DNA of 64,000 bases from the NCBI GenBank assembly GCA_024809215.1, contig JANUBW010000001.1:2460841-2524840 (forward strand). The letters are read 5' to 3'. The stretch comes from Niastella sp. OAS944. Lineage in GTDB: Bacteria > Bacteroidota > Bacteroidia > Chitinophagales > Chitinophagaceae. Every line of letters begins with the position of its first letter. Within the stretch, counting starts at the first letter, position 1. The position numbers and the translations under genes are program-made. Below are positions 43,774-52,777 of the stretch, in pieces. Under the pieces are notes generated by a model that saw nothing but the letters and a program-made list of their open reading frames with translations, was not told the origin of the DNA and searched no databases.

Positions 43774-43936
43774 GGTTTGTGGTTTGAGGTTTAGGTTTGT
43801 TGTTGGGTTTGGTAATTTCCAGGATTCAAGCCGTGAGGGCAAACTGCTGAGCCCTGCCGATTTGAGGTAAGTTGTTTTAGCGAGGCTGGAAATTGAACAA
43901 CTATAAACTACAAACAACAAACTACAAACAACAAAC
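43774..43936. repeat. 7-nt degenerate tandem tracts upstream of the phosphatase gene
   Basis: 43774-43808: GGTTTGT, GGTTTGA, GGTTTAG, GTTTGTT, GTTGGGT. 43895-43936: GAACAAC, TATAAAC, TACAAAC, AACAAAC, TACAAAC, AACAAAC. The two are inverted versions of the same word and could pair. The second runs into the TATCTTTG promoter element with no gap. Confidence 0.8.
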
Positions 43937-43944
43937 TATCTTTG
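43937..43944 (+). promoter_or_regulatory. -7 element for the phosphatase gene
   Basis: TATCTTTG matches TAnnTTTG and ends 6 nt before the ATG at 43951. The transcript would be leaderless or nearly so. The -33 region is occupied by the 7-nt tract. Confidence 0.5.
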
Positions 43945-43950
43945 CCGGCT

Positions 43951-44430
43951 ATGAAGATTTTAATGGTTTGCCTCGGCAATATTTGCAGAAGCCCGCTGGC
44001 CGAAGGCATTTTACAACAAAAAGCAAAACAGGAAGGACTGTCGTGGACCATCGACAGCGCCGGCACCAATGGCTACCATGTGGGCGAAGCCCCACACCAT
44101 CTATCGCAAAAAGTGGCACTACTAAACGGTGTCGACATCAGCCATCAACGCGCCCGCCGGTTTACGGCTACTGATTTCAGGCAGTATGATAAAATATACG
44201 CCATGGCCGAAGATGTAATTGATGAAATGCAGCGCATTGCCCGTAAAGACTTTGACGCCACCAAAGTTGAACTACTCATGAATGAATTGCATCCCGGTAA
44301 AAATATGGATGTGCCCGACCCCTGGTATGGCACCGAACCCGGATATCATGAAGTGTACGCCATGATCGACAAAGCGTGCGATAAGATCATTGATAAATAT
44401 CGAATACTGAATGACGAACGCCGAATGTAG
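43951..44430 (+). CDS. Low-molecular-weight protein-tyrosine phosphatase
   Basis: About 159 residues. The CX5R catalytic loop VCLGNICRSP lies at the N-terminus (nucleophile Cys7, Arg13). The general acid is in DVPDPWYG near residue 131. Start: the longer frame begins at a TTG inside the promoter element, so the ATG at 43951 is used. It is followed by hisS 60 bp on. Confidence 0.93.
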   Translation: MKILMVCLGNICRSPLAEGILQQKAKQEGLSWTIDSAGTNGYHVGEAPHHLSQKVALLNGVDISHQRARRFTATDFRQYDKIYAMAEDVIDEMQRIARKDFDATKVELLMNELHPGKNMDVPDPWYGTEPGYHEVYAMIDKACDKIIDKYRILNDERRM

Positions 44431-44489
44431 AAGTAAGTATTCAATTCAACATTTAATAATAGCGAGTTTAAAAAATCAGGTAACTATAA

Positions 44490-45848
44490 ATGTCTAAACC
44501 ATCATTACCACAGGGTACAAGAGACTTCGGACCAGAGGTGGTTCGCAAACGACAATATATTTTCAATACCATTCGCAATGTATTTGAACTGTACGGTTTT
44601 CAACCACTGGAAACACCAGCCATGGAAAACCTGGAAACCCTTATGGGCAAATATGGCGAAGAGGGCGATAAACTCATCTTTAGAATTCTTAATAACGGCC
44701 TGCCCAAAAAACCGGAAGAGGCCCGCACGAATTTTGAAAAAGTACTGGAAGGAAAAAATGTAGAAGGTATTACCGAACGCGCACTCAAATACGATCTAAC
44801 CATTCCGTTTGCACGCTATGTGGCCATGAACCAGGGGCAACTCACTTTTCCCTTTAAACGCTACCAGATACAACCGGTTTGGCGTGCCGACAAACCACAA
44901 CGTGGCCGCTACCGCGAATTTTACCAATGCGATGCCGATGTGGTGGGCAGCAAATCACTGCTAAATGAAGTGGAGCTCGTTAATATTTATAACGAAGTAT
45001 TCAACCAACTGGGACTAACCGGTTATGAACTTCGCATCAATAGCCGTAAGATCCTGGCCGCCCTGGCAGAATTTTGTGGCGGTATGGAAAAAATGGTTGA
45101 CATTACCATCGCTATCGACAAACTCGATAAAATAGGCATTGATAAGGTTAAAGAAGAACTGGCGCAACGCGGTTTGAACGAAGCACAAATAGCCACTATT
45201 GAAAAGTACCTCAGCATCGATGGCAGCAATGAAGAAAAGCTGCAACAGATTGCTGCATTGCTCGGTCACCTTGAAACCGGTAAAAAGGGTATTGAAGAAT
45301 TGGAATATGTGAACAGCCAGGCCGGTATCGGCAACCTCATCATCGACTTTACTCTTGCCCGCGGCCTTAACTATTATACCGGCATCATTTTCGAAGCCAA
45401 AGCCCCTGCTACCGTTAAAATGGGCAGCATTGGCGGCGGCGGCCGTTACGATGACCTCACAGGGCTGTTTGGCGTACCCGATATCCCCGGCGTGGGCATT
45501 AGTTTTGGGGTCGACAGGATCTATGATGTGCTGGAAGAGCTTAAATTGTTTCCCGAGGGCGTATATACCGGCACCCAGGTGCTGTTCTTTAATTTAGGCC
45601 CCGCAGAAAGCAGCGCCGCCTTTACAGCCATGCAATCGCTACGCAAACAGGGCATTAGGTGCGAATTATACCACGAGCAGGCCAAAATGGACAAACAGTT
45701 CAAGTATGCCGAAAAGAAAAATATTGGTTTTATTGTAATTATTGGCAGTCAGGAAATACAAAATAATACGGGCGTTGTAAAAAATCTAAAAACCGGCGTC
45801 CAGGAAACGGTGGCACTTGCCAACCTTAGTAATAAATTGTTTATTTGA
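44490..45848 (+). CDS. hisS: Histidyl-tRNA synthetase
   Basis: 452 residues, class II synthetase. Motif 1 region is near GFQPLETPAMEN. Motif 2 is FKRYQIQPVWRADKPQRGRY, followed by EFYQCDADV. The histidine-binding motif is ARGLNYYTGIIFE, and GGGGRYDDL and GVGISFGVDRI complete motif 3. A C-terminal anticodon-binding domain is present (LYHEQAKMDKQFKYAEKKN). Confidence 0.96.
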   Translation: MSKPSLPQGTRDFGPEVVRKRQYIFNTIRNVFELYGFQPLETPAMENLETLMGKYGEEGDKLIFRILNNGLPKKPEEARTNFEKVLEGKNVEGITERALKYDLTIPFARYVAMNQGQLTFPFKRYQIQPVWRADKPQRGRYREFYQCDADVVGSKSLLNEVELVNIYNEVFNQLGLTGYELRINSRKILAALAEFCGGMEKMVDITIAIDKLDKIGIDKVKEELAQRGLNEAQIATIEKYLSIDGSNEEKLQQIAALLGHLETGKKGIEELEYVNSQAGIGNLIIDFTLARGLNYYTGIIFEAKAPATVKMGSIGGGGRYDDLTGLFGVPDIPGVGISFGVDRIYDVLEELKLFPEGVYTGTQVLFFNLGPAESSAAFTAMQSLRKQGIRCELYHEQAKMDKQFKYAEKKNIGFIVIIGSQEIQNNTGVVKNLKTGVQETVALANLSNKLFI

Positions 45849-45874
45849 GCTCTATTTCTAAACAAACCCATGAT

Positions 45875-47536
45875 ATGCAACGAAACCGAATAAGCCTGAT
45901 ATTACTTACAGTCGTAATATCAGGTATCGTATCCTGCAAAAGCAACAAAACAGGTATAGCCATACCCAAAGATGCTTCTGTAGCTGTACATGTAGACGTT
46001 AAATCCCTTACCTCTAAAGTGAGCTGGCAGGAAATTCAGCAAACAGAATGGTTTAAAGAGGTTTATAACAACGAAACCGATTCATTTGCCCGCAAAACCC
46101 TTGAAAACCCGGCCGGCACAGGTGTTGATCTTCAGGGCGACCTGGCCTTCTTTATGAAACAACGCGGCCAGGGTGGTTACCTGGTAGTTGAAGGCGGCTT
46201 AAAAGACGCTGCTGCTTTTGAAAAGTTTGCCACTGAAGTTAACAAAGGCGGTAAAGTAGTTAAGAATGGCGATGTTAGCGTACTTAACACCGGCCTTAAA
46301 AGCCTGGTAAGCTGGACCGCCAACCGTTTTGTGTATATCGCCGATATGCCTATGCCCAATGCATACGCCAGTATGGGTAGAGGCAATGGCGACGAACCTT
46401 TCGCATTTAAAACCGACAGCTTACAAAAGTTTGCGGTTGAGTTGTTCGACCTGCCCGGTAAAAACAACCTGGCAAACGACGAACGTTTTGCATCATTGTT
46501 AAAAGAAACCGGCGATGTTCATTACTGGGTAAATGCCGAACAATATGGCAACAGCCTCGGCGGCTTATTATCAATGGTTAAGTTAAGCGTGTTGTTCGAA
46601 GGCAATGCCTACGGTACAACCGTTAACTTCGACAATGGTAAGATCACCTTAAAGTCAAAGGCATGGTACAATAAGCAACTGACAGAGCTGATTAAGAAAT
46701 ACGGTGGTGAAAAAGTAAGCGAAGCAACCATCAACCGCATTCCTTCAAAAAATGTATTAGCAGCATTTGCATTTAAATATAAACCCGAAGGTTTCAAAGA
46801 ACTGATGAAATTGCTGGGCGTTGATGGTTTTGTAAACAGCGCATTAAGCAGCGTAAATTACAGTACCGACGAGTTTGTGAAAGCAACCAAAGGCGATGTG
46901 CTTATTTCAGTAACCGATCTTGAAGTAAAAGCACGCTCATATGGAGAAGCATCTCAGGATATGCCAACCATACCTGAACCAACTGCAAAAGTGTTGTTTG
47001 CTACTTCGGTAAATGACAAACCTTCTTTTGACAAACTGTTTGGTATTATACAATCAAAGTCGCAGGAGCTTGGCAACTTTACAAAAGATATCCACTTCCA
47101 ATTGAACAACGATTGGTTTGCGGTAAGTAATTCACCCGAGCAGGTAAATGGCTTTTTAAGTGGTGGCAATAGCAATTTAGACTTTGCCAAACGTATTAGC
47201 GGTAAATCATTTGGCGGTTATATTAATGTACAACAGATCCTGAAATCAACTTCACCTTTGGCTACCGATAGCAGTGCCAAAGCAGCGTTGGATGCCTCAA
47301 TCAATATGTGGCAGGATATCTATATGCTTAGCAGTGGTACAGAAAATGGCGCTTACACCGGTGAAGCAGAAATTAACCTGGTTGACAAAAGCACCAACAG
47401 CCTGAAGCAACTGAACAAATATATTGATACTATTGTGAAATTGACGCGCAGCAAACGCAGCCCTTACGATGCACAGGTAAAAGTTAGCGACCCGGCTTCC
47501 ATGAGCATGGCCGCGCTTGAACCAGCTTTACACTAG
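45875..47536 (+). CDS. DUF4836-family lipoprotein
   Basis: About 553 residues. The ATG at 45875 begins a lipoprotein signal (MQRNRISLILLTVVISGIVSC). The longer frame starts at a TTG overlapping hisS and is less likely. The body is the Bacteroidota DUF4836 family (IPKDASVAVHVDVKSLTSKV near the N-terminus; FAFKYKPEGFKELMKLLGVD in the middle). Its function is unknown. It ends before a strong terminator. Confidence 0.88.
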   Translation: MQRNRISLILLTVVISGIVSCKSNKTGIAIPKDASVAVHVDVKSLTSKVSWQEIQQTEWFKEVYNNETDSFARKTLENPAGTGVDLQGDLAFFMKQRGQGGYLVVEGGLKDAAAFEKFATEVNKGGKVVKNGDVSVLNTGLKSLVSWTANRFVYIADMPMPNAYASMGRGNGDEPFAFKTDSLQKFAVELFDLPGKNNLANDERFASLLKETGDVHYWVNAEQYGNSLGGLLSMVKLSVLFEGNAYGTTVNFDNGKITLKSKAWYNKQLTELIKKYGGEKVSEATINRIPSKNVLAAFAFKYKPEGFKELMKLLGVDGFVNSALSSVNYSTDEFVKATKGDVLISVTDLEVKARSYGEASQDMPTIPEPTAKVLFATSVNDKPSFDKLFGIIQSKSQELGNFTKDIHFQLNNDWFAVSNSPEQVNGFLSGGNSNLDFAKRISGKSFGGYINVQQILKSTSPLATDSSAKAALDASINMWQDIYMLSSGTENGAYTGEAEINLVDKSTNSLKQLNKYIDTIVKLTRSKRSPYDAQVKVSDPASMSMAALEPALH

Positions 47537-47562
47537 TATTAATTATATTACACAACATTAGG

Positions 47563-47605
47563 AACAAGCCTGCTCACCGGAACACTACCAACGGGCAGGC
47601 TTGTT
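47563..47605 (+). terminator. Terminator after the DUF4836 gene
   Basis: AACAAGCCTGC (47563-47573) pairs with GCAGGCTTGTT (47595-47605), followed by GTTTG. Confidence 0.7.
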
Positions 47606-47633
47606 GTTTGAATTAAAGTAATCACCGGCCAAC

Positions 47634-48275
47634 ATGCAACTTCAATTACAGCAACTCTTACCGGTTTATTTCGACGAAAGTCAACGCAACAATTCTGAGG
47701 TGTGGCGAAAGGACCTGACTTTCAACAAAGGTGAGTATGTAAAGATCGTAGCCCCTTCGGGCAGCGGTAAATCATCGCTCATGCACTTTTTGTATGGCCT
47801 GCGCAATGAGTATAACGGTAACATTGTTTATAATAATAACGATGTGCGAAAGTATACTGCAGAAGACTGGGCCGGCTATCGAAAAGACCATGTGAGCATT
47901 GTTTTCCAGGACCTGCGTTTGTTTCCCGAGCAAACTGTTTATGAGAATATAGAGTTGAAGAGACAACTGAATCCCTTTCACCCTGCAGAAAAGATAAAGG
48001 AAATGACGGAGCGCCTGGGCATTGGCAGCAAGTTGAATAACAAAAGCCGTATTTGCTCGTATGGCGAACAGCAGCGTGTTGCCATCATTCGCGCATTAAT
48101 GCAGCCCTTCGATTTCCTGTTGCTCGATGAACCATTCAGTCACCTCGACGATAAGAACTCGCAGAACGCGATGCAATTGATGCTGGAGGAAGCCAGATTG
48201 CGCAATGCCGCCATCATCTTTGCCGATCTTGAACGCATTGACTTTTTCCCGTACACCCGATTGTTTCATTTGTAA
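47634..48275 (+). CDS. ABC transporter ATP-binding protein
   Basis: 213 residues, LolD/FtsE-like. Walker A is APSGSGKSSLM, the Q-loop is in IVFQDLRLFPEQ, and the signature is CSYGEQQRVAIIRAL, a variant of LSGGQ. Walker B is FLLLDEPFSHLDD. The permease gene follows 9 bp later, so the two form an export or envelope pair. Confidence 0.92.
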   Translation: MQLQLQQLLPVYFDESQRNNSEVWRKDLTFNKGEYVKIVAPSGSGKSSLMHFLYGLRNEYNGNIVYNNNDVRKYTAEDWAGYRKDHVSIVFQDLRLFPEQTVYENIELKRQLNPFHPAEKIKEMTERLGIGSKLNNKSRICSYGEQQRVAIIRALMQPFDFLLLDEPFSHLDDKNSQNAMQLMLEEARLRNAAIIFADLERIDFFPYTRLFHL

Positions 48276-48284
48276 TCTTTTCCC

Positions 48285-49481
48285 GTGTCAGTATCATTTA
48301 AACCCATTCGCACTTTATTGCAAACCGGTACCAACACCGGTTCGCGCTGGTTCTCTTATATTGGTTTAGGCATTGGCGTATTGCTGTTGTTGTGCTCTAT
48401 TCAAATGTACATCAACATACAGCAGTTGTTAGGTGGCGAAACCCAACGTAAAGAAGGTTACGATTTCATTTCGATATCGAAGACCATAACCAACGAGACC
48501 ATGGGCCAGCTGGAAAAGAACCTGTTCAATGAAAATGATATAAAAGACATAAGCAATAAACCCTTTGTTCAGGGCGTATCGCCGCTTACCGCCAACCGCT
48601 TCAGGGTACAGTTAAGCGCCGGCGATATCATTCCTTTCAGTACCGATATGTTCCTTGAGTCGCTGGATGATAAGTTCATTGATACAGTACCGCCCAACTT
48701 TAACTGGAAAGAAGGGCAGGATTATGTGCCCATCGTTTTTTCCAGCGATTTCCTGGAAATATACAATGTGTTTGCACCCGGTTATGGGTTACCGCAACTG
48801 TCTGAAAGCACCGCATCGCAGGTAATGGTATATATAACCTGTTTCGGACCAAATGGAGAAAAACAAACCTTCCGCGCCTCTATAGTAGCGCTTAGCGATA
48901 GGGTTAACTCTATTATTGTTCCTAAAAACTTTCTCGACTGGGCCAATAAAAAGTTCGGTAATACAACCGATGTAAAAGCAAGCCGCTTATACATAAAAAC
49001 CCAGGATGCCAACAATCCCGAGTTCCTTTCTTACCTGCAACAAAAGAATTATAAAGTAAACAAGGACAAAACAAAATTCGGCCGCGTTAAACAGGTGCTG
49101 CAAGGCATCTTTAGCGGACTGGGTATTTTCGGTTTACTGGTGGTTATACTGGCATTAATGCTGTTCTCCTTTTATTTGCAGCTAATGATAGCGCGCAGTA
49201 AAGACAACTTACAATTATTGCTTATGCTTGGTTATTCGCCCAACTGGCTTAGCAAAAATGTATCGAAGCAATTTATTCCGGTATATATAATGGTTGTGCT
49301 GTTTGCATTGGTGCTTACCGAAGGCATGCAATGGGCCTTTCACCATTTCGCAATGTTCGATAGGCCCGAACTATCGTCAATGCTTCACTGGGCAGTTCTT
49401 TCCACTGCCGTATTTTTAATTGGGTTATCGCTGTTGACCAATTACCGAATGGTAAAGAAGTTATTATATAAACTGGTGTAG
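48285..49481 (+). CDS. FtsX-like ABC transporter permease
   Basis: 398 residues, GTG start (MSVSFKPIRTLL). There is one N-terminal helix (about 22-42), a large periplasmic domain, and three C-terminal helices (GLGIFGLLVVILALMLFSFY; VYIMVVLFALVLTEG; WAVLSTAVFLIGLSLL). It works with the ATPase directly upstream; the substrate is unknown. Confidence 0.88.
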   Translation: MSVSFKPIRTLLQTGTNTGSRWFSYIGLGIGVLLLLCSIQMYINIQQLLGGETQRKEGYDFISISKTITNETMGQLEKNLFNENDIKDISNKPFVQGVSPLTANRFRVQLSAGDIIPFSTDMFLESLDDKFIDTVPPNFNWKEGQDYVPIVFSSDFLEIYNVFAPGYGLPQLSESTASQVMVYITCFGPNGEKQTFRASIVALSDRVNSIIVPKNFLDWANKKFGNTTDVKASRLYIKTQDANNPEFLSYLQQKNYKVNKDKTKFGRVKQVLQGIFSGLGIFGLLVVILALMLFSFYLQLMIARSKDNLQLLLMLGYSPNWLSKNVSKQFIPVYIMVVLFALVLTEGMQWAFHHFAMFDRPELSSMLHWAVLSTAVFLIGLSLLTNYRMVKKLLYKLV

Positions 49482-49486
49482 AAAAT

Positions 49487-50071
49487 TCAATAGCCGTATT
49501 TAGTTTTAAATGCGGCTAATTCTTCTTCATTCAACCGCTTTAGCAAATATGTTTGGTTGCCATCGCGGTCAGCTTCAACAAAAGGCACCTTTTGATAATA
49601 GAACTGCTGTAATACCTGGCATAAAATAAACGTATGCTTTTCGCTATTTAAATAATAACGGCAACCAACGTCTCTTCCATCTATAGTAAACGATACATAA
49701 TTCAACGTGCCATCTGAGGTTTGATAGAACCTGCTTTTGCCTTCAGAATACCTGAGCCCCGCATAGGAATGTATAACAAACTTCAGGTCCTTTACTTTCT
49801 CTATCTCATACTCCACCTCTCCTATTTTAATAGTTGCAGGAGTTATTATCAACTTCGTTTTTGATAAAATGTAAGGCTGTATATTACCTTTCTTGATAGC
49901 GAACATTATTATTCCTGCTACAACGGCCAGTATAAATAAAACACTGGCAGCTTTAACAAAACCGGTAACGCCCAATATTAATGCGCCTATTACCAACCCC
50001 AGCACAGTTGCGCTGCCCAGCTTTACAGTTTTGTCGGTATTCTTTACAATTATAAAAGTGCTAAACTCCAT
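49487..50071 (-). CDS. Membrane protein, two helices plus beta-rich domain
   Basis: 194 residues, family not named. Two N-terminal membrane helices (SATVLGLVIGALILGVTGFV and ASVLFILAVVAGIIMFAI) are followed by a soluble beta-rich domain (KLIITPATIKIGEVEYEIEKV), resembling a bacterial PH-like layout. The plan resembles the protein at 52176-52751. Its start overlaps the DinB stop by one base (TAATG). Confidence 0.7.
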   Translation of the reverse strand: MEFSTFIIVKNTDKTVKLGSATVLGLVIGALILGVTGFVKAASVLFILAVVAGIIMFAIKKGNIQPYILSKTKLIITPATIKIGEVEYEIEKVKDLKFVIHSYAGLRYSEGKSRFYQTSDGTLNYVSFTIDGRDVGCRYYLNSEKHTFILCQVLQQFYYQKVPFVEADRDGNQTYLLKRLNEEELAAFKTKYGY

Positions 50072-50517
50072 TAACCAATTTGTTTTAAATGATGCTCCAT
50101 GTGCTCAACATAATCTATGGCAAGCCACTCAAGTGTTTTTGGATCACCAGAAGGAGTGATCACAGTATAAAGCAACTTATCTGCAGGTATAGTACTGATA
50201 ATGTTTAGTATTTGCTTATTCAATCCACTCCATAATTGCAGTAAATGCGCCAACGGTAACTGCTGGTACCGGTTAATTACCACCAGTTCATCCTGGTTGT
50301 AACGTATAACGGTATATGGTTGTGGAAAGTATTGGGTATCGGTAAAACGCTTCAGGTTATTTATAGCAGAATCTATAAGATGGCCCAGTATTTCCTGTTT
50401 CGACCATTTGCCCGGGGCGGGCTTTTGTAACAGTACATCGGTAGAGAATTGTTTAAAATGTTCAGGTACTTCCTGAATATGTTTTTCTAATTGCAGTAAA
50501 GCAGTTTGCAGGTTCAT
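50071..50517 (-). CDS. DinB-family four-helix protein
   Basis: 148 residues. Typical DinB helices with metal-ligand His in ILGHLIDSAINNLKRF and in DYVEHMEHHLKQIG near the C-terminus. The N-terminal PAPGKWSKQEILGHL is characteristic. These proteins are often thiol-dependent enzymes; the substrate is unknown here. Confidence 0.85.
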   Translation of the reverse strand: MNLQTALLQLEKHIQEVPEHFKQFSTDVLLQKPAPGKWSKQEILGHLIDSAINNLKRFTDTQYFPQPYTVIRYNQDELVVINRYQQLPLAHLLQLWSGLNKQILNIISTIPADKLLYTVITPSGDPKTLEWLAIDYVEHMEHHLKQIG

Positions 50518-50565
50518 AATGATATGGTTTGAACCTGCAAACTAGGGAATTTAGATACAAGTTGC

Positions 50566-52095
50566 TTAATTGGCCATCTTTGTTATTTTATTACCACTAA
50601 CCCTGTATTTTTCATAACTGTTTTTATAAGCTGTGATCGTATTGTTATTGAAGTTCACAAACTGGTATTCCAAAGGCAGCACTATATTTTTGTTATATAC
50701 ATCAACTATTCCATATTTACCATCCTTACCGGCAATTACTAAAAATGAATTCAGGTACTGCAGGTCATCATAAACAAACGGCACTAATATATTCCCGTTC
50801 ATTTCAATCATTCCGTACCTGCCATTCTTAACAGCAATGATGGCGTTCCCGAAAACTTCCGGGTCTTCAATATAACTACTGACGCCGATCAGATCATCAT
50901 AAATAAAATCAAAGAGGGGCTTACCGGTCGCAGCATCTACAATTGCTTTTTTGCCATCTCTGGTAGCCAGCAGATAAGAAATGTTGTAATTCTCTCCTGT
51001 GATCATCTGTTCCAGGGCATCGTATTCAACAGGTAAAATTAGATTTCCGGTACGGCCAATAAAACCATATCTATTATTCTTCTTTAGCAGGAAATAATTT
51101 CCCTTATTAACAATCTCATCATATTCCATGGCAAGTACCGGTGCCCCCTGAGTTGTCACCATCCCTGTTTTATTATTATTTGTAACCTTCACCATATTGA
51201 ATCCCGCAGCCTCAACCATGTCATACCGGGCCGGCAATACAACACCGCCGTTGGGTCCAAATAACCCATACTTTCCGTCTTTTGCGCCAATAAAATATGT
51301 TTCTGGAGCAATGGCGTCCTGCAGCACCTCATATTCGAACGGAATGATCTCTTTTCCTGTCAGGCTAAGCACCCCCCTCTTACCATTGAGTTGAGCCACA
51401 GCGTATGCATTTTGAAAATTAATTTGTAAATATGTGTACCAGTTAGAAAATGCCTGCGCCCCGCTCATGTCAACCATGGAATAACGATTATTTTTCTCCA
51501 CTTTTACCAGGTTCGCTGACAACACCTCCATTCTGTCATATATGAACGGTATCACCATTTTACGGGTCACCAAATTCATCACACCTATTTTACCACCTTT
51601 TCCTATTTCAAGAAGAAAATCTGAATATCTTCCCTTACTTATATAATCATACAGGAATGGCACTATGCTTTCATTCCGGGCATTAATAACACCATACCGG
51701 CTATCTTTTTTTACAATATAATACACCGCATCGTCTATTGTCAGGGAACCAAGATCACTATAAATGCAGGGAATTGTTATCTGCCCTTTTGTATTCATAA
51801 CGCCCCATTTTGAATTCACCTTTACCGGCACATAATCGCTTGAATTAAAAGAAAAACTCCTTTCGAATATAAATGGCGTTATATTTTTTCTGGAAACATA
51901 TTCAAGCAGGGCAAACCGCATGTTGTCACCATTTCCCACGCTGGCAACGATGAGGTTTTTTTGAGGATGGCTGTCAAGAACAGTATACGGCTCTGCAGCC
52001 AGTTCCTTTTCAACAACCGGCTTCTTTGTTTGGGCATGAATAAAAAAAGTACTTAATAAACCAAAAACAAGTAAACATTTTCGCATAGGGTACAT
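50566..52095 (-). CDS. Exported WG-repeat protein
   Basis: 509 residues. A signal peptide (MRKCLLVFGLLSTFFIHAQ after an in-frame second ATG at 52086) precedes about a dozen WG repeats of 40-50 residues. Each has a G-K/R-Y/W-G(V/L/M) core followed by the motif PFIYD or similar (SKWGVMNTKGQITIPCIYSD; GKYGLFGPNGGVVLPARYD). WG repeats form beta-rich scaffolds; the partner is unknown. Confidence 0.9.
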   Translation of the reverse strand: MYPMRKCLLVFGLLSTFFIHAQTKKPVVEKELAAEPYTVLDSHPQKNLIVASVGNGDNMRFALLEYVSRKNITPFIFERSFSFNSSDYVPVKVNSKWGVMNTKGQITIPCIYSDLGSLTIDDAVYYIVKKDSRYGVINARNESIVPFLYDYISKGRYSDFLLEIGKGGKIGVMNLVTRKMVIPFIYDRMEVLSANLVKVEKNNRYSMVDMSGAQAFSNWYTYLQINFQNAYAVAQLNGKRGVLSLTGKEIIPFEYEVLQDAIAPETYFIGAKDGKYGLFGPNGGVVLPARYDMVEAAGFNMVKVTNNNKTGMVTTQGAPVLAMEYDEIVNKGNYFLLKKNNRYGFIGRTGNLILPVEYDALEQMITGENYNISYLLATRDGKKAIVDAATGKPLFDFIYDDLIGVSSYIEDPEVFGNAIIAVKNGRYGMIEMNGNILVPFVYDDLQYLNSFLVIAGKDGKYGIVDVYNKNIVLPLEYQFVNFNNNTITAYKNSYEKYRVSGNKITKMAN

Positions 52096-52175
52096 TTATT
52101 GAACACCAAAAATAGAAATTCATTTTTCGCATGCAAGTAAACGTGTGTTAAATAAATGCGGAAGTTACCCTCGGC

Positions 52176-52751
52176 CTAATATTTCTTCCGGCGGTTCATC
52201 TTGATAAATTGCTTATTCACAAATTCCCTGTTAAATGTTTCTTTTACAGTCAGCCGAACGCCATCTTGCCGCCATCGATCGGCTAGCTCGCATAACGTAA
52301 TATAATCAGCGTAGTTACGCAAATGGAACTCATAATCGTAGGCAACACCTTTATAACTTATCAGTAGCTCATTATTTATACCGTATGATGTTTGGGGCGT
52401 TAACAACCCTTCGCGCCTGATGCCATAAATAAACCCATCGTAGGCATTTACATGCAATTCAATTGCAATATCCTGAATGGGAAATTTTTGTTTGCCTACT
52501 TTTATGAGTGATGGAGCAAGTGTAAGAAAACGGTTATCGAGCGCCCTGAAGTTAAAGACCGTTTTTTTTGAAACAGCAGCATATACCAGGGGAATGGCCC
52601 ATAAACATAATGCCAGCCATATAATATACATGGGAAGCCAGTCGCTTGTGAACAGGCATATAATGAACATGCTTATTATATACAATACAACGAGAAACCG
52701 CGCGTACGGATTGTATTTATATATCAGCGTGGTTAGTTCTGTTTCCCGCAT
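52176..52751 (-). CDS. Membrane protein, two helices plus beta-rich domain
   Basis: 191 residues. Two close helices (FLVVLYIISMFIICLF and MYIIWLALCLWAIPLVY) are followed by a soluble beta-rich part (LTLAPSLIKVGKQKFPIQDI). The architecture matches the protein at 49487-50071 and the segments IKVGKQKFPIQDI and IKIGEVEYEIEKV look alike, so the two are probably distant paralogs. Confidence 0.7.
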   Translation of the reverse strand: MRETELTTLIYKYNPYARFLVVLYIISMFIICLFTSDWLPMYIIWLALCLWAIPLVYAAVSKKTVFNFRALDNRFLTLAPSLIKVGKQKFPIQDIAIELHVNAYDGFIYGIRREGLLTPQTSYGINNELLISYKGVAYDYEFHLRNYADYITLCELADRWRQDGVRLTVKETFNREFVNKQFIKMNRRKKY

Positions 52752-52777
52752 AAATTATTCCCTGGGGTATGAAAAAA

